A stretch of 64,000 nucleotides of DNA from an uncultured Collinsella sp. (GTDB lineage Bacteria > Actinomycetota > Coriobacteriia > Coriobacteriales > Coriobacteriaceae): positions 1 through 64,000 of the forward strand of contig UQXA01000001.1 of NCBI GenBank assembly GCA_900544865.1, in the 5' to 3' direction. The notes below the pieces were generated by a model, which searched no databases, was not told the origin of the DNA, and saw only the letters and a program-made list of their open reading frames with translations. Each line of letters opens with the position of its first letter. Position 1 is the stretch's first letter. Shown in pieces: positions 6,754 to 13,914 of the stretch. A program made the translations under genes and the position numbers.

Positions 6754-7899
6754 CTAGAGCACCTCCGTGTAGCTGCCAAAGTAGGTGAAGCTCTCGCACA
6801 CGTCGTCGATAGAATCGAGCAGGTCGTCGAGGGCCTTGCTGCCAAAGGGGCAGTCCAGATCAAAGTAGAACATAAACTCAAAGTCGCGGCCGGGGATGGG
6901 GCGGCTCTCGAGCTTGATGAGGTTGATGTTGAGTGCGTAGAAGCGCTCGAGCACGCGATAGAGGGCGCCTGGCTCGTTGGCCGTGGTGATCATGAGCGAG
7001 GTACGGTTGGCGCCGGGGTAGACGCGCGGCTCGCGGCTGATGACAACAAAGCGCGTGTAGTTGTTGTCCGAGTCCTGAATGTTGGGCTCCAGCACCTCCA
7101 GGCCATAGAGTGCCGCGCAGCTGCGCGAGGCGATGGCGGCGACGTCGGTGCGCTCGGAGTTGGCGACCATCTCGGCCGACATGGCGGTGTTGGGGTACTT
7201 GGTGGCGCGCAGGTCGTGGGACTCGATAAAGCCGGCACACTGGGCAATGGCTTGGCCGTGGCTGTAGACCTCGCGCACGTCCGCGAGCTTGGTGCCGGGT
7301 TTGACGAGCAAGTTGTGGTCGATCTTGAGGCGAAGCGAGCGCACGATGTGAAAGTCGAACTGGGCGAGCAGGTCGTAGACGGCGTTGACCGAGCCCGCGG
7401 TGGAGTTTTCGATGGGCAGTACGCCAAACTCGCAGAAGCCGTCGCGCACGGCGCGCATAACGCCTTCGAAGGTCTCGAAGAACGCGATATCGGGCACGTC
7501 GAAGAGCTTGCACGCGGCGATTTGGCTGTAGGCGCCCTCAACGCCCTGGCAGGCGACGCTGGCAGTCTGGGGGAAGGGCGTGTCGAAGGCCTCGGCCGTG
7601 GCGTGTGCCTTTTGCGAGACCGTGATGCCCTTGAGCTCGTTGATATAGCGCTGCTGCTCGGCCTTGCTCATGCTCATGAGGAGACGGAACAGCGTGATGG
7701 TCTGCGCCTCGTAGCGCTCGGGAGCGCGGCTAGCAAGGTCGTTGAGCTTGGAGCGCTCGCGGGCGGGGTCGAAGACGGCCTTGCCTATCTGGATTTTCGA
7801 TTTGGCGACCTCGGTGGCAATGTCCATGCGTTCGACAAAACTGTTGAGGAGCGTGGTGTCGATGCCATCGATGGCCTGACGAATGTCAGCAAGGTCCAT
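6754..7899 (-). CDS. pheA: Bifunctional chorismate mutase / prephenate dehydratase (P-protein)
   Basis: The 381-aa protein starts MDLADIRQAIDGIDTTLL, an AroQ-class chorismate mutase helix (residues 1 to about 85). Next comes a prephenate dehydratase domain from about residue 105 (VACQGVEGAYSQIAA, FGVLPIENSTAG, NNYTRFVVIS), then a C-terminal ACT domain with ESRPIPGRDFEFMFY for phenylalanine feedback. It converts chorismate via prephenate to phenylpyruvate. The frame is open upstream to 8046 but that extension is the repeat 7931-8057 read as protein; ATG 7899 with AAAGGGGTG upstream is the real start. Confidence 0.95.
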   Translation of the reverse strand: MDLADIRQAIDGIDTTLLNSFVERMDIATEVAKSKIQIGKAVFDPARERSKLNDLASRAPERYEAQTITLFRLLMSMSKAEQQRYINELKGITVSQKAHATAEAFDTPFPQTASVACQGVEGAYSQIAACKLFDVPDIAFFETFEGVMRAVRDGFCEFGVLPIENSTAGSVNAVYDLLAQFDFHIVRSLRLKIDHNLLVKPGTKLADVREVYSHGQAIAQCAGFIESHDLRATKYPNTAMSAEMVANSERTDVAAIASRSCAALYGLEVLEPNIQDSDNNYTRFVVISREPRVYPGANRTSLMITTANEPGALYRVLERFYALNINLIKLESRPIPGRDFEFMFYFDLDCPFGSKALDDLLDSIDDVCESFTYFGSYTEVL

Positions 7900-7930
7900 A
7901 GGGACACCCCTTTCGTGAATGGTTATACGG

Positions 7931-8057
7931 GGGTAGTTAATTTGGGACGGGGCTATTTTAGCTACCCTTTGACTGTCGATGAATCGATGGGTGTCAGCGC
8001 AAATATCAACTCGCATATGGGGGTAGCTAAAATAGCCCCGTCCCAAATTAACTACCC
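7931..8057. repeat. REPIN-like inverted doublet, class A, copy 1
   Basis: The arms are 7931-7967 and 8021-8057, 37 bases each and perfectly complementary, around a 53-base spacer. Each arm runs from GGGTAGTTAATTTGGGAC through GGGGCTA to TTTTAGCTACCC, so each arm is itself an imperfect palindrome. The element lies between aroC and pheA inside the aro operon. Its length, its arm variant (CTATTTTAG) and the start of its spacer match the copy at 34796-34922. Confidence 0.9.
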
Positions 8058-8071
8058 TTGGGGTTGGTGGA

Positions 8072-9169
8072 CTAACGCTGTGCAGCGTCTTCTAGGAGGG
8101 CGTCCCAGATGGCCAGCGCTGCGGCTGCTTCGGCTACGGGGACGGCGCGCGGGACGATGCAGGGATCGTGGCGGCCGTGGACCGAGAGCTCGGCATTTTC
8201 CATAGCGTCCATGTCCACCGTCTGCTGCTCGCGGCCAATGGAGGGCGTGGGCTTTACGGCCATGCGCCACATGACGGGTGCGCCGGTCGAAATGCCGCCC
8301 AGGATGCCGCCGGCATTATTGGACTCGACCTCGATCTCGCCGGTCTCGGCGTCGATGCGATACGGGTCGTTGTTCTCGCTGCCGCGCATGGCGGCGACGG
8401 CAAAGCCCATGCCAAACTCCACACCCTTTACGGCGGGAATGCCAAACGCGATTTGCGCGATGCGGTTCTCGATGCCGTCGAACATGGGGTCGCCGATGCC
8501 TGCAGGCAGGCCGTAGATGCCACACTCCACGATGCCGCCGATGCTGTCGAGTTCGTCGCGCGCGGCTAGGATCTCCTCGCGCATACGGCCGGCTGCGGCG
8601 GCGTCAATGCACGGCAGATCGTTCGTAAGGATCGCCTTGCGGTCGGCCTCGCGATAGACCATATCGTCCATCGGCAGGTCGGAGATGCCGCCGATTTGCG
8701 CCACGTGAGCCATCACCCGAATACCGCGGGCCTCGAGTGCCTGCAGCGCAATGCCGCCGGCGATGCATAAGGGGGCCGTTAGGCGGCCGGAAAAATGCCC
8801 GCCACCAGCGACATCGTGCATGTTGTGATACTTCACGCGCGCAGGGAAGTCCGCATGTCCGGGACGGGGCTTGCGGCGCAGCTCGGAGTAATCCTTGGAG
8901 CGCGTGTTGGTGTTCTCGATAATCGCGGCGATGGGCGCGCCGGTGGTATGTCCATCGACAACACCGGCGATGATGTGGGCGGCGTCGGCCTCGCGGCGCT
9001 TGGTTGCGGTCTCGTCGCGACCGGGGGCGCGACGGTCGAGGAAGGCTTGCAGCTTCTCCTGGTCCACGGCGATGCCCGCCGGGATGCCGTCGAGTGAGCA
9101 GCCGATAGCAGGGGAGTGCGACTGGCCGAAAATGCTCAGATGCAAAACGTTGCCAAAGGTCGAGGACAT
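8072..9169 (-). CDS. aroC: Chorismate synthase
   Basis: The 365-aa FMN-dependent enzyme converts EPSP to chorismate (step 7). It opens with STFGNVLHLSIFGQSHSPAIG, a typical chorismate synthase N-terminus. RRAPGRDETATKRREAD, KPRPGHADFPARVKY and the FMN/substrate segment GGGHFSGRLTAPLCIAGGIA follow. The length is normal. It begins one base after the aroA stop. Downstream, the repeat at 7931-8057 separates it from pheA and may modulate expression between the common pathway and the Phe branch. Confidence 0.97.
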   Translation of the reverse strand: MSSTFGNVLHLSIFGQSHSPAIGCSLDGIPAGIAVDQEKLQAFLDRRAPGRDETATKRREADAAHIIAGVVDGHTTGAPIAAIIENTNTRSKDYSELRRKPRPGHADFPARVKYHNMHDVAGGGHFSGRLTAPLCIAGGIALQALEARGIRVMAHVAQIGGISDLPMDDMVYREADRKAILTNDLPCIDAAAAGRMREEILAARDELDSIGGIVECGIYGLPAGIGDPMFDGIENRIAQIAFGIPAVKGVEFGMGFAVAAMRGSENNDPYRIDAETGEIEVESNNAGGILGGISTGAPVMWRMAVKPTPSIGREQQTVDMDAMENAELSVHGRHDPCIVPRAVPVAEAAAALAIWDALLEDAAQR

Positions 9170-9170
9170 G

Positions 9171-10490
9171 CTATTCCTCCTCGAGTGTGACCTTGCCGCC
9201 CAGCAGGCGGTAGTGGTCGAAGAAATCGGGATAGGACTTGTTGACGGCCTCGGCGCCGTGGATCACGACCTCGCCGGCGGCGCGACTCGCGGCGATGGCG
9301 GCCATCATGGCGATGCGGTGGTCGTTGTGCGAATCGACCTCGCCGCCGGTAAAGGCATCGACGCCCTTGATGATGAGATCGTCACCGGCAATGCGCACCT
9401 GCGCGCCCAGCGCGGTGAGCTCGCGGGTGGTGGTGACCAGACGGTCAGACTCCTTGATGCGTAGACGCGCGCAGTCACGGATGAACGTGCGGCCCTGCGC
9501 CAGCGATGCCACGGCCGAGATAACAGGCACCAGGTCCGGAATGTCGTGGGCGCTCATCTCAAAGCCGGCGAGCTTGTCGGACTGGACGGTGGCGGCGTTC
9601 GTGGAGCGCACGATGCGGGCGCCAAAGCGCGAAAGCGCGGCGAGCACGTTGCGGTCGCCCTGTGCGGAGCTCAGCGACACGCCCTCGACGGTGATGGGGT
9701 CGGTGCCGATGGCGCCGGCGCACAGCCAAAAGGCCGCATTGGACCAGTCGCCCTCGACGGCTACGCTGCCGGGCGTGCGGTACGAGCCGCTGTTCACGCG
9801 GAAGTTCGTGACCTCGGGCTGGCCGCCCTTGGCCGGAATTCGCTCGACATTGACCTCGATGCCGAAGGCCTTCATGGCCTGGATCGTCAGGTTGATGTAG
9901 GGGCGGCTCTCGATGAGGCCGGTTACCTGCACGCAGGAGGGCTGGGCCAGCAGCGGGGCCGCCAGCAGCAGGCCGGAGATATACTGCGAGCTCACGTTGC
10001 CCGGAAGCACAAAGGTGCCCGGGCGCATGCGGCCGCTCGTCTTGAGCGGAAAACCGCCCAGGCCCTGCAGGTCGCAACCGGCGGCGATGATCTCGTCCGA
10101 AAGTGGGGAGAGCGGGCGGGCGCCCAGGCGGCCCTGGCCCACGAAGGTGGCCTCAGCGCCCAGCGCGCAGGCGACGGGCAGCATAAAGCGTAGTGTGGAG
10201 CCGCTCTCACCGCAGTCGAGCGTGCCGCCTGCAAGGGCCTTGAGCAGGCCAAACTCAACACTCTTCATGGTGGGGTGGACCTGGAAGCCGTCCTCGACGG
10301 TCTCGATGCGGGCGCCGAGTGCCGTAAGGCAGCGCACCGTGGCCTCGATATCGGCGCAGGCGGTGTTGCAGGTAACGTGCGTCTCGCCGTTGGCAAGCGC
10401 GGCGCAGATGATGAGACGATGCGCCATCGATTTGGACGCGATGGCGGGAACAGTGCCCTTGAGCGGGGAGGGGGTGATGCGGGCTAACAT
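9171..10490 (-). CDS. aroA: 3-phosphoshikimate 1-carboxyvinyltransferase (EPSP synthase)
   Basis: The 439-aa enzyme joins PEP to shikimate-3-phosphate (step 6). It shows the N-terminal SKSMAHRLIICAALA segment, the glyphosate-region motif DCGESGSTLRFMLPVA (about residue 93), SSQYISGLLLAAPLL, and KESDRLVTT near the C-terminus. The start ATG lies 7 bases inside the end of aroB, implying translational coupling. The motif GESGSTLRF has Ser where many enzymes have GNAGT, so it looks more like a class II EPSP synthase; that classification is inference. Confidence 0.96.
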   Translation of the reverse strand: MLARITPSPLKGTVPAIASKSMAHRLIICAALANGETHVTCNTACADIEATVRCLTALGARIETVEDGFQVHPTMKSVEFGLLKALAGGTLDCGESGSTLRFMLPVACALGAEATFVGQGRLGARPLSPLSDEIIAAGCDLQGLGGFPLKTSGRMRPGTFVLPGNVSSQYISGLLLAAPLLAQPSCVQVTGLIESRPYINLTIQAMKAFGIEVNVERIPAKGGQPEVTNFRVNSGSYRTPGSVAVEGDWSNAAFWLCAGAIGTDPITVEGVSLSSAQGDRNVLAALSRFGARIVRSTNAATVQSDKLAGFEMSAHDIPDLVPVISAVASLAQGRTFIRDCARLRIKESDRLVTTTRELTALGAQVRIAGDDLIIKGVDAFTGGEVDSHNDHRIAMMAAIAASRAAGEVVIHGAEAVNKSYPDFFDHYRLLGGKVTLEEE

Positions 10491-11590
10491 GCGGATGCGT
10501 CTCCCTTCTGACCGAGGCCCCCGGCAATGAGTTCGTGGAAGGTGGAAAGCGGCGTGCGGTCGATGCTGCAGCGGCCAATGTCGTGCGGAATTACCAGGTC
10601 AATGGTGTCGCCTGCGCGCTTTTTGTCGTGGAGCGCCTCGGCAAAGACGGCATCGGCATCTAGGTCACAGCGGGTCTTGAGGCCATGGCGGGCGCAAAGC
10701 TCCTCAATACGACCGGGCAGTGCAGCATCGCAGATGCCATGCAGGGATGCGGCACGCGTGATGATGCCCATGCCGATCGACACGCAGTTGCCGTGTCCGA
10801 GCTCAAAGTGCTCGCAGGCTTCGACGGCGTGCCCGGCGCTGTGGCCAAAGTTGAGGAGCTTGCGCTGATTGGTTTCGCGCTCGTCGGCAACGACCACGGC
10901 GCGCTTGATGTCGATGTTGCGGGCAATGATGAGCGCCACGCGGGCCACGTCGCGATTGAGCAGCTCAAGCGTGAGCGGGGTCTTCTCCAACTCGGCGAAG
11001 AGCTCCGGGTCGGCGATCACGGCGTGCTTTATGACCTCGCCGCAGCCATCGGCGAACTGATCGGGCGTGAGGGTGGCAAGGCACCCCACGTCGGCGATGA
11101 CCACGCTCGGCTGCCAAAAGGCGCCGGCCAGGTTCTTGCCGGCAGCCAGGTCGATGGCCGTCTTGCCGCCCACCGACGAATCCACCATGGCGAGCAGGCT
11201 TGTGGGAATCTGCACAAACTTGCAGCCGCGCATGTAGGTGGCGGCCACAAAGCCCGCCACGTCGCCCACGACGCCGCCGCCGAGTGCCACGATCACGTCG
11301 GAGCGCGAAAGCTCGTGCTCGGCCACAAACTCCAAAATGGCAACGTAGGTCTCGGCGCGCTTATGGGCCTCGCCCGCCTCGAAAGTGCAGATGCTCACCT
11401 CGTAGCCTGACGCCTCCAGGCTCTGCTTAACGGGCATCTGGTAGAGGGGGCCTACGTTGGTGTCCGTCACGATGACGGCGCGCGAGCCGCCGGCGGTGGC
11501 GCGTACGAGCGGACCTGCCTGCTCCAGCAAAAACGTGCCCACATGCACCTGGTAGGGGCGTGCGGTGTCGATATCGATGGTAATCGCCAT
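10484..11590 (-). CDS. aroB: 3-dehydroquinate synthase
   Basis: The 368-aa NAD- and metal-dependent enzyme cyclises DAHP to 3-dehydroquinate (step 2). Visible motifs are ALGGGVVGDVAGFVAATYMRG (NAD loop), QIPTSLLAMVDSSVGGKTAID, the metal-binding E in GCGEVIKH, and LNFGHSAGHAVE with the metal His. The length matches the family. Start ATG 11590 lies 36 bases after the tyrA stop. Confidence 0.97.
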   Translation of the reverse strand: MAITIDIDTARPYQVHVGTFLLEQAGPLVRATAGGSRAVIVTDTNVGPLYQMPVKQSLEASGYEVSICTFEAGEAHKRAETYVAILEFVAEHELSRSDVIVALGGGVVGDVAGFVAATYMRGCKFVQIPTSLLAMVDSSVGGKTAIDLAAGKNLAGAFWQPSVVIADVGCLATLTPDQFADGCGEVIKHAVIADPELFAELEKTPLTLELLNRDVARVALIIARNIDIKRAVVVADERETNQRKLLNFGHSAGHAVEACEHFELGHGNCVSIGMGIITRAASLHGICDAALPGRIEELCARHGLKTRCDLDADAVFAEALHDKKRAGDTIDLVIPHDIGRCSIDRTPLSTFHELIAGGLGQKGDASAC

Positions 11591-11626
11591 AAGCTTCGGT
11601 CCTTTCGACCTGGCGTGATGGGTGGT

Positions 11627-12541
11627 CTAGTGGGAGGCCTCGTCGTCGAGCGCGCGCTTGATGCGGTCGCCCTCGGCAAGGAGATTCTCTAGATAGCGCT
11701 GGTCGCGGTCCTTAAGGGCGCGGCTGTAGGTGGCGAGCGAGTCGATCAGATGGTCGATCTCGAAGGCGAGCGCATCGGCGTCGTCGATCATGAGCTCGGA
11801 CCACATCTGCGGATTGAGGTGCGCCACGCGGGTGAGGTCGCGGTAGCTGCCGGCCGAAAAGCCGTGGTGGACCTGTGCGGTCGGGCTCTTAACGTAGGCG
11901 TTGGAGACGACGTGCGCGAGCTGGCTCGTAAAGGCGATGACGCGGTCGTGCTCGGCGGCGCTCGTTACGCTGAACTTGCCAAAGCCCAAGGGACGTACCA
12001 TCTCGCGCACCTGGCCCAAAAGCTCCAGCTTAAGTGCGTCGTCCACCGCGGGCGGAACGAGCACGAGCGGTGCGCCCTGGAACAGGTCGGTGCGGGAATG
12101 CGCGTAGCCCGAGAACTGCGTGCCCGCCATGGGGTGCGCGCCCACAAAGTAAAAACCGTGCTCGCGGGCAAGCTCAAAGGCGCGCTCGCACACGATACCC
12201 TTGACGCCCACGGTGTCGATCACCACGGGGCCCATGATGGCCTCGGTGTCGGTGGCGTCGGCGAGTGCCTGGGCGTGCGCCTCGAGCCAATCGATGCAAG
12301 CCTCGGGATAGCATGCCAGGACGATGATGTCACATTCGCCGAGCGTCTCGTCGTTGAGCTCGCCGGCAACGGTGCCCATGCTGGCGGCCGTCATGACGTC
12401 GTCGTCGGGGTCCCAGGCCAGCACGCGGACGCCCGCCTGCGCATAGCCGCGGGCAAAGCTGCCGCCGATGAGGCCCAGGCCCACGATGCCGGCGCACTTG
12501 GGGCCACCTTGGTTAACGCGTGCGTTTCTCACCGTACCCAT
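11627..12541 (-). CDS. tyrA: Prephenate dehydrogenase
   Basis: The 304-aa protein has an N-terminal Rossmann motif GIVGLGLIGGSFARGY and the substrate-binding GAHPMAGTQFSGY with its His. A helical C-terminal domain contains SQLAHVVSNAYV. It oxidatively decarboxylates prephenate to 4-hydroxyphenylpyruvate for tyrosine synthesis. There is no ACT domain, so any tyrosine feedback must act otherwise. It starts 3 bases after the aroF stop. TyrA enzymes using arogenate share these motifs and cannot be ruled out. Confidence 0.93.
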   Translation of the reverse strand: MGTVRNARVNQGGPKCAGIVGLGLIGGSFARGYAQAGVRVLAWDPDDDVMTAASMGTVAGELNDETLGECDIIVLACYPEACIDWLEAHAQALADATDTEAIMGPVVIDTVGVKGIVCERAFELAREHGFYFVGAHPMAGTQFSGYAHSRTDLFQGAPLVLVPPAVDDALKLELLGQVREMVRPLGFGKFSVTSAAEHDRVIAFTSQLAHVVSNAYVKSPTAQVHHGFSAGSYRDLTRVAHLNPQMWSELMIDDADALAFEIDHLIDSLATYSRALKDRDQRYLENLLAEGDRIKRALDDEASH

Positions 12542-12544
12542 GGG

Positions 12545-13570
12545 CTACTCCTGAACGGTCTCTTGGCAGACGACCTCGCGGATGGCGCGGATGCGGCGCA
12601 TGGTGTCGTCGAACTGGTCGGGGGTGAGGGCCTGAGCGCCGTCGGACCAGGCGTGGCTCGGGTCATCGTGGACCTCGATCTCCAGACCGTTGGCGCCGCA
12701 GGCGGTCGCGGCGAGCGCCATGGGCTCAACATAGCGCGTGTAACCGGTGGCGTGGCTGGGGTCGGCGACGACGGGCAGGTGCGACAGGTGGTGCAGCACC
12801 GGCACGGCGTTGAGGTCGAAGGTGTTGCGGGTGCGGGTATCGAAGGTGCGGATGCCGCGCTCGCACAGGATGACGTTGTCGTTGCCCTCGCTCATGATGT
12901 ACTCGGCCGCCATAAGCAGCTCATCGACGGTGCCGGACATGCCGCGCTTGAGCAGGATCGGGGTCTGCGTCTTGCCGACCTCCTTGAGCAGCGGGAAGTT
13001 CTGGGCGTTGCGAGCGCCGATCTGCATGACGTCGATTTTCTTGTCGAGGAAGACCTGCACGTCGCGCGGGTCCATGATCTCGGTGACGATCGGCATGTGG
13101 AGCTCGGCGGATGCCTCGCACAGCAGGTCCAGGCCGGCGGGGCCCATGCCCTGGTAGGCGTACGGGGAGGTGCGGGGCTTGTAGGCGCCGCCGCGCAGCA
13201 TCGTGGCGCCGGCGGCCTTCACGCGGCGGGCGATGCGGATGAGATTCTCGCCCTCGACGGAGCACGGGCCGGCGATGACCTGGAACTGGTCGCCGCCGAT
13301 CTTGACGCCGTGGCCGCAGTCGATGACGGAGTCCTCGGGGTGGAACTTGCGGTTGGCGCGCTTGAACGGCTCGGAGACGCGCTGCACGCGCTCGACGACG
13401 TCCATAGACTCGAGCAGGAACGGGTCGATCTTGGTCGTATCGCCCACCAGGCCGATGATGGTCTCGTTCTCGCCGCGCGAGACGTCGGTCTTGAGTCCCT
13501 TTTTCTCGATCCAGCTAACGATGTGGCTTACGGCCTCGTCGCTGGCGCTCTGCTTTAAAATTGCAATCAT
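12545..13570 (-). CDS. aroF: 3-deoxy-7-phosphoheptulonate synthase (type I-beta DAHP synthase)
   Basis: The 341-aa first enzyme of the pathway condenses PEP with erythrose-4-phosphate. Residues 1 to about 75 (MIAILKQSASDEAVSHIV and following) form a ferredoxin-like regulatory domain as in Thermotoga-type AroF. The barrel has IAGPCSVEGENL, MLRGGAYKPRTSPYAYQGM, LLKRGMSGTVDELL and VVADPSHATGYTRYV with metal/PEP residues. It heads the operon. A minus-strand terminator-like hairpin in its leader (13604-13629) may attenuate transcription. Confidence 0.96.
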   Translation of the reverse strand: MIAILKQSASDEAVSHIVSWIEKKGLKTDVSRGENETIIGLVGDTTKIDPFLLESMDVVERVQRVSEPFKRANRKFHPEDSVIDCGHGVKIGGDQFQVIAGPCSVEGENLIRIARRVKAAGATMLRGGAYKPRTSPYAYQGMGPAGLDLLCEASAELHMPIVTEIMDPRDVQVFLDKKIDVMQIGARNAQNFPLLKEVGKTQTPILLKRGMSGTVDELLMAAEYIMSEGNDNVILCERGIRTFDTRTRNTFDLNAVPVLHHLSHLPVVADPSHATGYTRYVEPMALAATACGANGLEIEVHDDPSHAWSDGAQALTPDQFDDTMRRIRAIREVVCQETVQE

Positions 13571-13603
13571 GGTGTGCCTCTCACCTCGATGGATGGCCCT
13601 TGC

Positions 13604-13629
13604 AAAAAACGGCCCGCATCGCGAGCCGT
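13604..13629 (-). terminator. Terminator-like hairpin in the aro operon leader
   Basis: On the minus strand ACGGCTCGC pairs with GCGGGCCGT (one G-T pair) around GAT and is followed by TTTTTT, 34 bases before the aroF start codon. A TATAAT lies immediately upstream (13635-13630), so a transcript starting from that -10 would begin inside the stem. The hairpin only makes sense for a longer transcript, or as an attenuator served by a promoter further upstream. Confidence 0.5.
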
Positions 13630-13733
13630 ATTATATGGTGCATGTGAGTTTATACTATCTGACTCGCTTGTGCCGCCTAAAGCGCGTCGTCGCGGCGTGT
13701 CTCCCACGTAATTGCAAAGCTTTTTCTATTATT

Positions 13734-13763
13734 TTGTTAGCCCGCGGTGCACTTGGGTATAAT
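13734..13763 (+). promoter_or_regulatory. Promoter of tRNA-Arg(CCG)
   Basis: TTGTTA (13734-13739), an 18-base spacer and a perfect TATAAT (13758-13763) end 11 bases before the tRNA. Confidence 0.7.
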
Positions 13764-13774
13764 GCCTACCGTTC

Positions 13775-13851
13775 GCCCTATTAGCTCAGGGGATTAGAGC
13801 GTCTGCCTCCGGAGCAGAAGGCCGTTGGTTCGAATCCAACATGGGGCACCA
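13775..13851 (+). tRNA. tRNA-Arg (anticodon CCG)
   Basis: The acceptor stem GCCCTAT pairs with ATGGGGC (one T-G pair). The anticodon stem TCTGC/GCAGA holds loop CTCCGGA (anticodon CCG, codon CGG). The T-arm is TTGGTTCGAATCCAA and CCA is encoded at 13849-13851. Confidence 0.95.
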
Positions 13852-13862
13852 TCGAACGTAAG

Positions 13863-13895
13863 ACCGTCCGAACCTCGCATGGTCCGGGCGGTTTT
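13863..13895 (+). terminator. Intrinsic terminator after tRNA-Arg(CCG)
   Basis: ACCGTCCGAACC pairs with GGTCCGGGCGGT (two G-T pairs) around a 6-base loop and is followed by TTTTC. Confidence 0.75.
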
Positions 13896-13914
13896 CTTAT
13901 ACCGACGCGACGTG

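Noticed and set aside
7900..8046. Possible N-terminal extension of pheA
   Set aside because: The extension is the REPIN read as protein (it contains the same SQINYP-type string as other repeat translations). The ATG at 7899 has a ribosome site and starts the conserved mutase helix.
6070..8205. 711-codon open frame on the plus strand opposite aroE/K, pheA and the repeat
   Set aside because: It is antisense to well-supported genes. GC-rich codon bias produces long antisense frames, and the translation is low-complexity with no family motifs.
13571..13649. A leader peptide for aro attenuation
   Set aside because: A short minus-strand frame beginning ATGCACCAT exists, but it has a single Phe and no aromatic run, so it does not support classical attenuation.
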